Origin: Cryomorphaceae bacterium
GTDB taxonomy: Bacteria; Bacteroidota; Bacteroidia; Flavobacteriales_D; Cryomorphaceae
Length of the DNA: 45,244 nucleotides
Assembly (NCBI GenBank): GCA_003565555.1
Contig: PXBH01000162.1
Location: 1 to 45,244, forward strand
Reading direction: 5' to 3'
Below are positions 32,609-41,002 of the stretch, one piece after another. The notes beneath the pieces were generated by a model. That model saw nothing but the letters and a program-made list of their open reading frames with translations, had not been told where the DNA came from and did not search any database. Position numbers and translations under genes: made by a program. Position 1 is the stretch's first letter, and each line of letters begins with the position of its first letter.

Positions 32609-34834
32609 TTAAGTCTTTGACGCTTCCTCTTCCTCCTCTTCAGAAGGTTTTTTTTCTTCGGCGGTCGGTTTTCTCAAATCTTCTGATGCGCCTTTGCCGT
32701 TTGCGTTTTCAGATTTTTCCGCTTTATCTTTCTCATGACCTTCCTTTGCTTCGGGGGTCTGATCTCCGTCCGTTTTCGCGACAGGCTTATCTTCGCCATC
32801 GTCTTCACTTTCTTTGCGCGTTTCCGGCTTTGTTCCCTCGCTTTTCTTCTCCTCACCGTGCGGGATCAAAGGCTCTTCTTTGTCGTAAGGGCGCTTACCG
32901 AATATTTCTTGCAAGTTTTCTTTGAAGATCACCTCTTTTTCCAAAAGCAGGTTAGCGAGCTTGTCGAGCTTGTCCTTGTTGTCGGTGAGCAGCTTTTTGG
33001 CTCGGACATATTGGCCTTCAATGATTTTTTTCACCTCTTGATCGATCATCTCCGAGGTCTTTTCGCTGTAGGGCTTGGTGAAATTGTAATCTGAATTCCC
33101 TGAGCTGTCGTAGTAGCTCAAATTTCCGATCACCTTATTCAGTCCGTATACGGACACCATGGCATAAGCCTGCTTGGTCACCTTTTCCAGATCGCTGAGC
33201 GCACCGGTAGAAATTTCATCGAAAATGACTTCTTCCGCTGCTCGCCCCCCGAGTGCGGCGCACATTTCGTCCAGAATCTGATTTGTGGTATTCAGCTGAC
33301 GCTCTTCGGGCAAATACCATGCTGCCCCGAGGGATTGTCCGCGCGGCACGATGGTCACTTTCACAAGCGGAGATGCGTGTTCGAGAAGCCAAGATACCGT
33401 CGCGTGTCCCGCTTCGTGGTAGGCGATTGTCTTCTTCTCTTTTTTCGTGATGATCTTATTCTTTTTCTCCAATCCGCCGATCACACGGTCTACCGCATCG
33501 AGAAAATCTTGCTTGGTGACCTGTTTCTGTTTTTTTCGCGCAGCGATAAGGGCTGCCTCATTACAGATGTTGGCGATATCGGCACCGCTGAAGCCGGGAG
33601 TTTGCTTGGCGAGGAAATCGATGTCAATGGATTCGTCTACTTTGATAGGAGCGAGGTGCACTTTGAAAATTTCTTTACGCTCATTGAGGTCGGGCATATC
33701 CACGTAGATCTGCCTATCAAAGCGTCCTGCGCGCATCAGGGCGCGGTCGAGCACATCGGCGCGGTTGGTCGCTGCCAGAATAATCACACCGCTGTTGGTG
33801 CCGAATCCGTCCATTTCAGTCAGGAGCTGGTTCAGGGTGTTCTCACGCTCATCATTCGCGCCCATACTGGCACTTTTGCCGCGCGCCCTTCCGATGGCAT
33901 CAATCTCGTCGATGAATATTATGGCCGGTGCTTTTTCTTTGGCTTGCTTGAACAGATCGCGAACGCGTGAAGCGCCTACACCGACAAACATTTCCACAAA
34001 ATCAGAACCCGACAGTGAGAAAAACGGTACCTGGGCTTCTCCCGCGACAGCCTTTGCGAGCAGGGTTTTTCCCGTACCGGGAGGTCCTACCAGCAGTGCG
34101 CCCTTCGGAATTTTGGCCCCGAGCTGTGTGTAGCGTTTCGGATTTTTCAGGAAATCTACAATCTCCTGAACCTCTTCTTTCGCTCCTTCCAGGCCCGCTA
34201 CATCATTGAATGTCACATTTACGCCTTTCGTTTTGTCGAAAAGCTGCGCCTTGGACTTACCGATATTGAAGAGTTGACCTCCGCCGGCACCGGCTCCGCT
34301 GATGCGGCGCATGACGAACATCCATACGGCGATCATAATCCCGATAAAGAGAATCCATGTAAAAAGTTCCTTGCCCCACTCGCTTCTGGTTCTGTAATCA
34401 TAGGAAAGGTCGTATTCCTTGCTCCATCGGTCGAGTTTTTCCTGAAAGCTGTCAGCGGGGCCGATGTCGAATTTGTAGTGCGGCCCCGTATTTTGAGCCC
34501 CGGAAACCAAAGGAGAACTGATGCGCCTTCTGTGCTTTTCATCTCGGAGTGCTTCGTCCGTGAGGTAGACCTCCGCCATTTGTTTGTTATACACGATGAC
34601 GCGCTCCACCTCATTTTCGGTAACCATGCGCTCAAACTCCGTGAGATTGATGTCGCTCATGGTTCCGCTCCAATTGAAAAGATTGAGCGAAATAAGCACC
34701 ACGCCGATGATGGCATATATCCAGTAAAAATTGAAAGGACGCTTGGGCGTCCCTCCGCCTTTGTTTTTACCGTTCCCCGAAGCGAATTTGTCCTTCAGGT
34801 TCTTGAATTGTTTATTGTCTTTGTTTTCAGCCAT
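32609..34834 (-). CDS. ftsH: ATP-dependent zinc metalloprotease FtsH
   Basis: FtsH is a hexameric AAA protease anchored in the inner membrane that degrades misfolded membrane proteins and short-lived regulators. The 741-residue product has two membrane segments (about 36-54 and 157-176) flanking a periplasmic domain. It carries Walker A GPPGTGKT (250-257), Walker [13 protein letters not shown], the SRH region and the zinc motif HEAGH near residue 465. The last 86 or so residues are a low-complexity tail rich in Lys, Glu and Asp, ending in a run of six Glu, longer than the E. coli tail. It begins 20 bases after rsfS and is the second gene of the operon. Confidence 0.98.
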   Translation of the reverse strand: MAENKDNKQFKNLKDKFASGNGKNKGGGTPKRPFNFYWIYAIIGVVLISLNLFNWSGTMSDINLTEFERMVTENEVERVIVYNKQMAEVYLTDEALRDEKHRRRISSPLVSGAQNTGPHYKFDIGPADSFQEKLDRWSKEYDLSYDYRTRSEWGKELFTWILFIGIMIAVWMFVMRRISGAGAGGGQLFNIGKSKAQLFDKTKGVNVTFNDVAGLEGAKEEVQEIVDFLKNPKRYTQLGAKIPKGALLVGPPGTGKTLLAKAVAGEAQVPFFSLSGSDFVEMFVGVGASRVRDLFKQAKEKAPAIIFIDEIDAIGRARGKSASMGANDERENTLNQLLTEMDGFGTNSGVIILAATNRADVLDRALMRAGRFDRQIYVDMPDLNERKEIFKVHLAPIKVDESIDIDFLAKQTPGFSGADIANICNEAALIAARKKQKQVTKQDFLDAVDRVIGGLEKKNKIITKKEKKTIAYHEAGHATVSWLLEHASPLVKVTIVPRGQSLGAAWYLPEERQLNTTNQILDEMCAALGGRAAEEVIFDEISTGALSDLEKVTKQAYAMVSVYGLNKVIGNLSYYDSSGNSDYNFTKPYSEKTSEMIDQEVKKIIEGQYVRAKKLLTDNKDKLDKLANLLLEKEVIFKENLQEIFGKRPYDKEEPLIPHGEEKKSEGTKPETRKESEDDGEDKPVAKTDGDQTPEAKEGHEKDKAEKSENANGKGASEDLRKPTAEEKKPSEEEEEEASKT

Positions 34835-34854
34835 TCCGGTTTGTTGCCTGTTTC

Positions 34855-35232
34855 TTAAACTTGATATTCTACCTCCTTAACATCTGCATCTGCCCAAAGT
34901 TTTTCAATGTTGTAGAACTGCCGCGTCTCTTCCCTGAAAATATGTACCACAACATCAAAATAATCGAGCAAAATCCACTCCGAGGTATCGGCACCTTCTT
35001 TGTGCACGGGTTCGTCTCCTGTCTCGAGATAAATTTGCTTTTCTACTTGTCTTGCAATGGCTTCTACCTGCGTATCTGAGGTTCCGTGACAGATTACAAA
35101 AAAATCTGTCACCGCATTTTGAATTTCTCTGAGATCAACGGTGCAAATTTCTTTGCCTTTGACCTCTTGGATTCCGCGTACGGCGGAGGCTACAAGTGCA
35201 TTCGTAGCTTTTTCGGAGGGTTTGTGCATCAA
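34855..35232 (-). CDS. rsfS: Ribosomal silencing factor RsfS
   Basis: RsfS binds ribosomal protein L14 and blocks joining of the subunits when nutrients are short. The 125-residue product has the family motifs DFFVICHGTSDTQVEAIAR (about 49-67) and the WILLDYFDVVVHIF segment, followed by EETRQFYNIEKLWADA. The length is normal. It opens the operon with ftsH, DUF2007, cdsA and psd, and is divergent from birA. An exact -7 element lies 20 bases upstream. Confidence 0.96.
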   Translation of the reverse strand: MMHKPSEKATNALVASAVRGIQEVKGKEICTVDLREIQNAVTDFFVICHGTSDTQVEAIARQVEKQIYLETGDEPVHKEGADTSEWILLDYFDVVVHIFREETRQFYNIEKLWADADVKEVEYQV

Positions 35233-35251
35233 GTATTCTTAACGGATTGTG

Positions 35252-35259
35252 CAAAATTA
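35252..35259 (-). promoter_or_regulatory. -7 element (TAATTTTG) of the rsfS operon
   Basis: An exact TAnnTTTG match that would start transcription about 15 bases before the rsfS ATG. It lies in the 72-base divergent gap shared with birA. Confidence 0.55.
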
Positions 35260-35304
35260 CGCATTTTCGCAGTCACCGACGATTTAGTAAGGTTTAAGAT
35301 ACGC

Positions 35305-36042
35305 ATGAACAAAGCGATTTCGCGTTTTATCGGTTTAGAGGAGACGGATTCAACTAACAATTATGTTGCCAAACAGGCGGCAGAGGGGAAGTACCGCCCG
35401 GGAACGGCTATTCTGTCATACTTTCAGACATCCGGCAGGGGGCAACGCGGAAGTACTTGGCAGGCCGAACGCGGAGCCAACCTCACTTTCAGCTTTGCCG
35501 TTCCGGCAGATTTTCTTCCGCTGCACCGAAGTTTTATGCTCTCAAAAGCCGTTTCGGTAGGTTTGTGCCGGGCCGTGGGAGAAATGACCTCGGGAGAAGC
35601 GGTGATCAAGTGGCCCAATGATATTCTGCTCAACGGAAAGAAAATAGCGGGGATTTTAATCGAATTCAAACAAATAGGCGGCCGCTTGGCGGTGGTGGGT
35701 ATCGGGCTCAATGTAAACCAAACTGGTTTCGGGAGCGCATTTAAAGCGACAAGCGTGGCAAATGAACTCGGGCGTGTCACGGATATTAACGCTGCGGCGC
35801 TTACCGTAGCGACGCACCTTAATGCCGCTTTCAGCGAGCTTTTCGCCGAGTCGTTTGATGCGATTCATGCGGACTATATGTCTATGCTTTACGGATTTCA
35901 GACCGAAGCCGGATTTGAAACTTCGGAGCGTACCTTCTCGGGCACCATCTTGGACGTGGATGAATCAGGGATGCTGCTGGTGCGGTCAAAGCAAGGGGGT
36001 GCACAAGCCTTTGCCCCCAAAGAAATCAAAATCAATTATTGA
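35305..36042 (+). CDS. birA: Biotin--[acetyl-CoA-carboxylase] ligase
   Basis: BirA attaches biotin to the carrier domain of acetyl-CoA carboxylase and related enzymes. The 245-residue protein starts at ATG 35305 (MNKAISRFIGLEETDSTNN) and carries GRGQRGSTW, the biotinyl-AMP loop, and IKWPNDILLNGKKIAGILIE, the family's second signature. A small SH3-like C-terminal domain (GTILDVDESGMLLV) completes it. It lacks the N-terminal DNA-binding domain of E. coli BirA, so it is the mono-functional type that does not repress transcription. The frame is open upstream to 35086, but that part runs antisense to rsfS and is not homologous. Confidence 0.96.
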   Translation: MNKAISRFIGLEETDSTNNYVAKQAAEGKYRPGTAILSYFQTSGRGQRGSTWQAERGANLTFSFAVPADFLPLHRSFMLSKAVSVGLCRAVGEMTSGEAVIKWPNDILLNGKKIAGILIEFKQIGGRLAVVGIGLNVNQTGFGSAFKATSVANELGRVTDINAAALTVATHLNAAFSELFAESFDAIHADYMSMLYGFQTEAGFETSERTFSGTILDVDESGMLLVRSKQGGAQAFAPKEIKINY

Positions 36043-36075
36043 CCGCTCCTGTGCGGCACGTCTGCGCACCCGCGC

Positions 36076-36477
36076 TCAATTGCCCAGCACCTCGGTCAGC
36101 CTGTCAGCGATGTAGTCGAAGAGGTTGGACAGGGGTTTTTCCACCATCATTTTCAGAAAGGGATTCACGTCAGCCTGCATGAGCTGGTAGGCAGTGGTTT
36201 CTTCTCCGGAAGATTCCAGAAAGACCTCTAAAGTGAAAGGAAACGGTGATCGATCTCCGCTTTCCATACGCACGCGAACGGGCCGTTCTGTCTCCGTGAG
36301 CTTTAAGTCAATGGTAGCGGTGCCCTGCACTTTAAAACTGCAGTAATCCTCCCGGCTTTCCCATTCTGAAATACGCTCCGCGGGAAGCAGGTGCTTAAAG
36401 TTGTTGAGGTCGGTGATGTAGTCGAATACGGCATCGCCTGCGGCGGCTACCGTTACTTTTTTGCTTTCAATTTTCAT
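36076..36477 (-). CDS. SRPBCC/START-like domain protein
   Basis: The 133-residue protein has the SRPBCC (polyketide-cyclase-like) pattern: a start strand and helix (VTVAAAGDAVFDYITDLNNFKHLLP), the middle strands (CSFKVQGTATIDLKLTE) and a long C-terminal helix (PFLKMMVEKPLSNLFDYIADRLTEVL). Such helix-grip folds bind hydrophobic ligands, but the ligand here is unknown. It overlaps the end of pyrE by 11 bases, so it is the downstream partner in a two-gene operon. No catalytic residues can be assigned. Confidence 0.88.
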   Translation of the reverse strand: MKIESKKVTVAAAGDAVFDYITDLNNFKHLLPAERISEWESREDYCSFKVQGTATIDLKLTETERPVRVRMESGDRSPFPFTLEVFLESSGEETTAYQLMQADVNPFLKMMVEKPLSNLFDYIADRLTEVLGN

Positions 36478-37129
36478 GCGCTGCTGTCGGCGTATTCCAG
36501 GTTTCGGGCGATTGACGCCATTCTTTAAGGGTCTCGGTCATGGCATCGTCAATGTAGCCCGACTTCAAGGCTTGTGCGATGAGGTGGTCATAATCTGAAA
36601 GGGTGACCAAGTCGCAATGGGCATTTTGGAAGTTTTTTTCGGCCACCTCGAAGCCGTACGTGAAAATAGCCGCCATTCCTTTCACTTCGCAATCGGCTTC
36701 TCGCAGTGCATTTACCGCCGAGAGACTGCTGCCTCCGGTGGAGATGAGATCTTCGACCACCACCACTGAGCGGCCGGGACTTACTTGACCTTCAATGCGG
36801 TTACCGAGGCCGTGCCCCTTGTCGGCGCTTCTCACGTACATGAACGGGAGATCGAGTTCCTGAGCGATCAATGCTCCGTGCGCAATGCCGCCGGTCGCCA
36901 CACCTGCAATGGCATCCGGCTTTCCGAAACGGTCTGTGATTTCCCGAACAAACTCCTGACGGATAAAAGTTCTGATGCGGGGATATGACAAGGTAATGCG
37001 GTTGTCGCAGTAAATGGGGGCTTTTCTTCCGCTGGCCCACGTAAACGGAGCTTTCGGGTTGAGTTTTACAGCCTTGATTTGTAGGAGAAATTCAGCTACT
37101 TTTAGCGCCGAATCACGGTTTGATTGCAT
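36467..37129 (-). CDS. pyrE: Orotate phosphoribosyltransferase
   Basis: PyrE converts orotate and PRPP to orotidine monophosphate in pyrimidine synthesis. The 220-residue product has the family N-terminus (LLQIKAVKLNPKAPFTWASGRKAPIYCDNR, from residue 15; two adjoining motifs) and the PRPP-binding loop VVVVEDLISTGGSS. The length is typical. The start at 37129 agrees with family N-termini, and an exact -7 element ends only six bases upstream, so the mRNA is predicted to be leaderless. It is divergent from the Nudix gene with eight bases between the two start codons. Confidence 0.96.
   Translation of the reverse strand: MQSNRDSALKVAEFLLQIKAVKLNPKAPFTWASGRKAPIYCDNRITLSYPRIRTFIRQEFVREITDRFGKPDAIAGVATGGIAHGALIAQELDLPFMYVRSADKGHGLGNRIEGQVSPGRSVVVVEDLISTGGSSLSAVNALREADCEVKGMAAIFTYGFEVAEKNFQNAHCDLVTLSDYDHLIAQALKSGYIDDAMTETLKEWRQSPETWNTPTAAHEN
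37074..37104 (+). promoter_or_regulatory. Candidate Nudix-gene promoter inside pyrE
   Basis: TTG (37074-37076), a 20-base spacer and TACTTTTA (37097-37104, last base off consensus) lie inside the pyrE coding region, 33 bases before the Nudix ATG. Because only eight bases separate the two genes, the promoter must lie within pyrE. Confidence 0.4.
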
Positions 37130-37134
37130 GACAG

Positions 37135-37142
37135 CAAATGTA
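37135..37142 (-). promoter_or_regulatory. -7 element (TACATTTG) of pyrE
   Basis: An exact TAnnTTTG match whose last base is five bases from the pyrE ATG. The Nudix start codon (37138-37140) lies within it. It implies a leaderless pyrE transcript. Confidence 0.5.
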
Positions 37143-37764
37143 TAAAGTTTTTGTGAACGATAAGCGGATTGTCCTCACCTCATCTTGCGATTTGGAAATG
37201 ATGGGCAATAAAATGCTCTATTTTCGGTACGATGATTTTGAGGAGATCAATTTCTTATTGACCCTTTTGGACGAGCATGAAGAAATCCGCGGTGCCGTAG
37301 TGAGTTCTGATGATTTGGAAAGTCTTATCACCGATTTTCGCGCCCATTTCAAAGAGATCGATGCCGCGGGCGGGCTGGTCACCGATGAGGAGGGGCGGCT
37401 CTTGTTCATTCATCGGTTCGGAAAGTGGGATTTGCCGAAAGGCAAGAGAGAAACCGGTGAAACACCCGAGGCTTGCGCATTGCGCGAAACCGAAGAAGAA
37501 TGCGGTGTAAAAGACCTTGAGCTGGGGGCAGCCCTGCAGGTGACCTACCACACCTATATCCTCGACGGAAGGCGCCACCTGAAACGCACTTTTTGGTACG
37601 CGATGAAGGCTTCCAATCAGGCACTCACCCCTCAAGCCGAGGAGGGCATTACTGCGGCGAGGTGGATCGCTCCCGAGGCCATCGACTGGCATACCATGCC
37701 CACCTATCCGAACATCCGCATTCTGGTAGATGAATTCTTGGCCTCCACTACCGCCCGACTTTGA
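37138..37764 (+). CDS. Nudix hydrolase
   Basis: The 208-residue protein has an N-terminal part of about 75 residues specific to Bacteroidota homologs (MYKVFVNDKRIVL; EEIRGAVVSSDDLE). A Nudix domain follows, with the box in G102KRETGE108...R116ETEEECG123V; the glutamates for metal binding are all present and only the hydrophobic position 118 is Thr. FGKWDLPKGK precedes the box as in MutT/ADP-ribose types. The substrate (a nucleoside diphosphate derivative) cannot be told from sequence. It is divergent from pyrE and its 3' end overlaps the convergent TlpA-like gene by 17 bases. Confidence 0.92.
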   Translation: MYKVFVNDKRIVLTSSCDLEMMGNKMLYFRYDDFEEINFLLTLLDEHEEIRGAVVSSDDLESLITDFRAHFKEIDAAGGLVTDEEGRLLFIHRFGKWDLPKGKRETGETPEACALRETEEECGVKDLELGAALQVTYHTYILDGRRHLKRTFWYAMKASNQALTPQAEEGITAARWIAPEAIDWHTMPTYPNIRILVDEFLASTTARL

Positions 37765-39154
37765 TTTCTGAGGCTTTCTCCGCCTCAATTTTCATGCGGT
37801 ACAGTACTTTTTCAAGTCCCGTGCTCGGGTATGGTGCTTGGGTATCGGTGAGCAGGCCCTCCGCATCTGCCCATGAAAAATGCGGAATCCTGTACACCTC
37901 AAGTTGCTTCATCACGGTTTCATCATCGGTGGGGCGCACTACGGGCCAAGGCCTTTTCGGTAAATCGGTATGACCGCTGAGTGCGCTCACCGAGATTTCC
38001 GCTATGCGGAAGTGGTCGCCGTATTTTTCGGCAAGGCTTGCGAGGGAAATGGCTTCACGCTCTGCTACGGTGCTCCACGGCGCCGATATCACGATGAAGA
38101 AAGGCCGGGGATCACCCGCGTCAGCCATACCTGCGAGTTCAGTCACGGGGCTGCCCTTTCCGGTTCGGGTGAGCTTATCCCTGAGTCCTTCCGCTATTGC
38201 AGCAGTCTCGGGGCGCACAGGGCGCTCGGCTTCCGCAATGTCATCGATCAGGCGAAGTACTGCCCCGGCGGGATAGCGCCTGTCATAGTAGGCGTTCTTG
38301 AGGTTGAGCAAAAGCACCGCCCTCCGCAGATCCTCCCGCACAAGGAAATCATCCCGCATCAGCAGGGAGTCAACCTCAGAAAGAGAGAGGCCCGACTGCA
38401 TGCGGTTGTACATTTCAGCACCGCCGAAGCGGGAGCTGTAGGCATCGAGTACACCTTCGTAGAAAAGCGTGAACACCCCGTATCGACCGGGATGTGAGAA
38501 GGGGAGCGGTCCCTCCGCAAAAACGGTATCGTATACTTCTTTTCTCGGCAGCCCCGCGGCGAGTTTCATTTCCGCATAGGTGTATTCCGCATAGCGGCCG
38601 GCAAAACTGCCCGGCGGATACCGACCCGTCAGCTCTTCGCGAAATGCCTCCAGGTTGCGGCGCATCTGCCGTGTGCCGATGAGCGCTGCATTTTCAGCAA
38701 AAAACTTGTAGTACAATCGGTCCGTTTCGGAAGCTGCTTCATTGATGTCGGGAAATTCACCCGGATTTTCGCGGTAGAGGGTATATTTCAGTTCGCCTTT
38801 TTGCCAAGTGTTGATCAGGGCAAACTCATTTTCTTCGGAAATTTCCACACGGTATTCTGCGCCGGGCTCCAGATAGAGAGGTGCGGAAAAGCGACGTATT
38901 TTAACCACCGCACTGCAGGTATCTTCAATGGCTGCCGCCAGACGAAAGGATCCTGAGGAGTCGAGCACTGCGGTAGCGCTGTGTGCTATGCGCTCCGAGA
39001 TGGGATCGGCGTATACGGTCAGGCTGATCTCTGCCCCCGCATAGAGCGGGGCAGTACCGAAGACCTCGGCTGTTTGTGCTTTTGCCGAAAGGCCGAGTAC
39101 TGCAACAAAGAGTGCGGCGAGCGGCTTAAAAATCGTCGTTGATTTGAACGGCAT
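37748..39154 (-). CDS. Exported thioredoxin-like (DUF4369/TlpA-type) protein lacking the CxxC motif
   Basis: The 468-residue product begins with a signal peptide (MPFKSTTIFKPLAALFVAVLGLSAKAQ). An N-terminal beta-sandwich like DUF4369 (about 28-105) precedes a helical middle region and a C-terminal thioredoxin-like fold (about 345-450). At the active-site position it reads APWST (358-362) where redox-active TlpA-like proteins have WCxxC, so it has no catalytic cysteine pair; the cis-proline region YRIPHFSWADAEG is recognisable. It should be periplasmic and non-redox. The longer frame from 39226 runs inside coaD, so the start is at 39154, overlapping coaD by 29 bases. It is the last gene of the kdsD-kdsA-coaD operon. 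Confidence 0.8.
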   Translation of the reverse strand: MPFKSTTIFKPLAALFVAVLGLSAKAQTAEVFGTAPLYAGAEISLTVYADPISERIAHSATAVLDSSGSFRLAAAIEDTCSAVVKIRRFSAPLYLEPGAEYRVEISEENEFALINTWQKGELKYTLYRENPGEFPDINEAASETDRLYYKFFAENAALIGTRQMRRNLEAFREELTGRYPPGSFAGRYAEYTYAEMKLAAGLPRKEVYDTVFAEGPLPFSHPGRYGVFTLFYEGVLDAYSSRFGGAEMYNRMQSGLSLSEVDSLLMRDDFLVREDLRRAVLLLNLKNAYYDRRYPAGAVLRLIDDIAEAERPVRPETAAIAEGLRDKLTRTGKGSPVTELAGMADAGDPRPFFIVISAPWSTVAEREAISLASLAEKYGDHFRIAEISVSALSGHTDLPKRPWPVVRPTDDETVMKQLEVYRIPHFSWADAEGLLTDTQAPYPSTGLEKVLYRMKIEAEKASEIKVGR

Positions 39155-39596
39155 TTGGGAGAAATTTTCCCACATCCCCTCCGTTTCGGTGGATATCGCG
39201 AACGATAGAGGAGCTGTAGGCGGCATATTCGGGGAGGGTGACGAAAAATACGGTGTCTACTTCATTGGCAAGTTCACGGTTCATTTGTGCGATGGACTTT
39301 TCAAACTGAAAATCCTCCGCATTGCGCAAGCCCCGAATGATATGTGTGGCCCCTGCCTTGCGGCAAAAATTGACGGTAAGCCCCGCGTAGTCGGCGATCT
39401 CAACTTTATCTTCGAAGCTGAATGCCTGCTTGATCCATTTTTTGCGCTCTTCGAGGGTAAAGAGGTAATTTTTGTTTGCGTTGACGCCGATGGCCACAAT
39501 GATCTTGTCAAAGAGGGGCAGGGCGCGCTTGATCACGTCCTCGTGGCCTTTGGTGATGGGGTCAAATGATCCGGGAAATATTGCTGTGCGTGCCAT
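39126..39596 (-). CDS. coaD: Phosphopantetheine adenylyltransferase
   Basis: CoaD makes dephospho-coenzyme A from phosphopantetheine and ATP. The 156-residue product has the nucleotidyltransferase motif GSFDPITKGH (9-18) and the second motif YSSSIVRD. IRGLRNAEDFQFE is the conserved substrate block. The length is normal. It lies six bases after the kdsA stop and overlaps the next gene, so it is an inner member of the operon. Confidence 0.97.
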   Translation of the reverse strand: MARTAIFPGSFDPITKGHEDVIKRALPLFDKIIVAIGVNANKNYLFTLEERKKWIKQAFSFEDKVEIADYAGLTVNFCRKAGATHIIRGLRNAEDFQFEKSIAQMNRELANEVDTVFFVTLPEYAAYSSSIVRDIHRNGGDVGKFLPNAVQINDDF

Positions 39597-39602
39597 GGGG
39601 AT

Positions 39603-40379
39603 TTAGTTGATAGCGTTTCTGATTTTCACACATTTCTCGAGGATGCCTTCCAGCTTGTCGAGTTGCAGCATGGTATGCGGGTCACTCAGTGCCTTGTGCG
39701 GCTCGGGATGCACTTCCATAAAAAGTCCGTCGGCACCGGTGGCCACCGCCGAGCGGGCAATGGTTTCAATATACTCGGGGTCACCTCCCGTCACGCCCGA
39801 AGTTTGATTGGGGCGCTGCACGCTGTGGGTGCAGTCCATGACCACGGGGGCACCGAGTTTCTTCATGCGAAATACAGAAGTAGCATCTACCACGAGATCG
39901 TTGTAGCCAAAAGTCGTGCCGCGCTCGCAAGCCCAGACCTTATCATTGCCCGCGGAGCGCACCTTATCCAATGCGAACTGCATGGCTTCGGGACTCAGGA
40001 ATTGCCCTTTTTTGATATTTACCGTGCATCCGGTTTCACCGGCAGCGATAAGGAGTTTGGTTTGGCGACAGAGGAAAGCCGGAATTTGCAGGTGGGTCAC
40101 ATAGGGGGCCACTTCAGCAGGTTCGTTGCTTTCATGCACATCGGTGATATTTTCTACACCGAGGGTATCGCGTACTTCTTTCAGGATATTGAGGGCTTCG
40201 GACTTATCAATGCCCGTAAAGCTGTCCAGTTTGCTTCGGTTGGCCTTCTCGTAGCTTCCTTTGAAGATGAAGCGAATATCGAGCTTGTCGCAAATGCGCT
40301 TCACCTCACGGGCGATGAAAAACGCAGTGTCGCGGTCTTCAATGGCGCAGGGCCCCGATATCAAAAACAATTTACTCAT
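39603..40379 (-). CDS. kdsA: 3-deoxy-8-phosphooctulonate synthase
   Basis: KdsA condenses arabinose-5-phosphate with phosphoenolpyruvate to Kdo-8-phosphate for the lipopolysaccharide inner core. The 258-residue product has GPCAIEDRD near the N-terminus, FKGSYEKANRSK (39-50), FLCRQTKLL and the C-terminal MEVHPEPHKALSD block. These place it in the KdsA rather than the DAHP-synthase group. It starts within the stop of kdsD (four-base overlap), so the enzymes for successive steps are translationally coupled. Confidence 0.97.
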   Translation of the reverse strand: MSKLFLISGPCAIEDRDTAFFIAREVKRICDKLDIRFIFKGSYEKANRSKLDSFTGIDKSEALNILKEVRDTLGVENITDVHESNEPAEVAPYVTHLQIPAFLCRQTKLLIAAGETGCTVNIKKGQFLSPEAMQFALDKVRSAGNDKVWACERGTTFGYNDLVVDATSVFRMKKLGAPVVMDCTHSVQRPNQTSGVTGGDPEYIETIARSAVATGADGLFMEVHPEPHKALSDPHTMLQLDKLEGILEKCVKIRNAIN

Positions 40380-40975
40380 TCTTCCTTGGCTTTTTGGCCC
40401 AGGTAGCCGCTGTGGTGCCGCAGGGCGTATTGGGCCTTGGTAAATCCTATTTTTTCCATCAGCATCACCACAAGAATATCGCCGGCCACGGTCATTACGG
40501 TGGTGGAGGTGGTGGGTGTGAGTCCAAGCGGGCAGATTTCCGCCGGCCCGCCGGTGTGGAGCACTACATCGGCTTTGGCACAGAGTTCCGAATCCTTGTT
40601 GCCCGTGAGTACAATGAGCTTGAGCTCGGGATATAATCGACGCGCCAAAAATTCAAATTCAGTCACTTCCCTGGTTTTTCCGCTGTTGCTGATGGCGATG
40701 ATGACATCATGGGGCTGCAGCACGCCCAGATCGCCGTGTTGGGCTTCTGCCGGATGGATGAATATGGCGGGAGTACCCGTACTGGCCAGCGTCGTGGCGA
40801 TGTTGTCCCCGATTTGCCCGGCTTTTCCCATACCGGTCACCACCACCTTTCCGTGGCCGAGGTGGACCTGACGATAGATGAGTTCTACGGCTTCGATAAT
40901 AGCCCCTTCTACGGGAATATTGCGAATGGCCTCAATTTCTTTCTCTATGAGGCCTCTGATTTTTTCTTTGGTCAC
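40376..40975 (-). CDS. kdsD: SIS-domain arabinose-5-phosphate isomerase without CBS domains
   Basis: KdsD turns ribulose-5-phosphate into arabinose-5-phosphate, the substrate of KdsA. The 199-residue product holds one SIS domain: VVVTGMGKAGQIGDNIATTLASTG (44-67 in part), the HPAEAQHGDLG block, AISNSGKTREV and the GLTPTTSTTVM segment. All are typical of the KdsD/KpsF group. It ends there, whereas E. coli KdsD (about 328 residues) continues with two CBS domains. Nothing suggests a truncation, because the stop overlaps the kdsA start; single-domain isomerases are known in other Bacteroidota. Coupling to kdsA supports the assignment. Confidence 0.9.
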   Translation of the reverse strand: MTKEKIRGLIEKEIEAIRNIPVEGAIIEAVELIYRQVHLGHGKVVVTGMGKAGQIGDNIATTLASTGTPAIFIHPAEAQHGDLGVLQPHDVIIAISNSGKTREVTEFEFLARRLYPELKLIVLTGNKDSELCAKADVVLHTGGPAEICPLGLTPTTSTTVMTVAGDILVVMLMEKIGFTKAQYALRHHSGYLGQKAKEE

Positions 40976-40994
40976 AGTAGGCGCTTTGTTGGGG

Positions 40995-41002
40995 CAAAAT
41001 TA
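40995..41002 (-). promoter_or_regulatory. -7 element (TAATTTTG) of the kdsD operon
   Basis: An exact TAnnTTTG match that begins with the stop codon of rsmD and lies 20 bases before the kdsD ATG. It predicts a leader of about 15 bases for kdsD-kdsA-coaD. Confidence 0.5.

Noticed and set aside
40376-40975. KdsD as a truncated pseudogene
   Set aside because: The stop overlaps the kdsA start and the whole SIS domain is intact. CBS-less forms exist in the phylum, so it looks like a normal gene.
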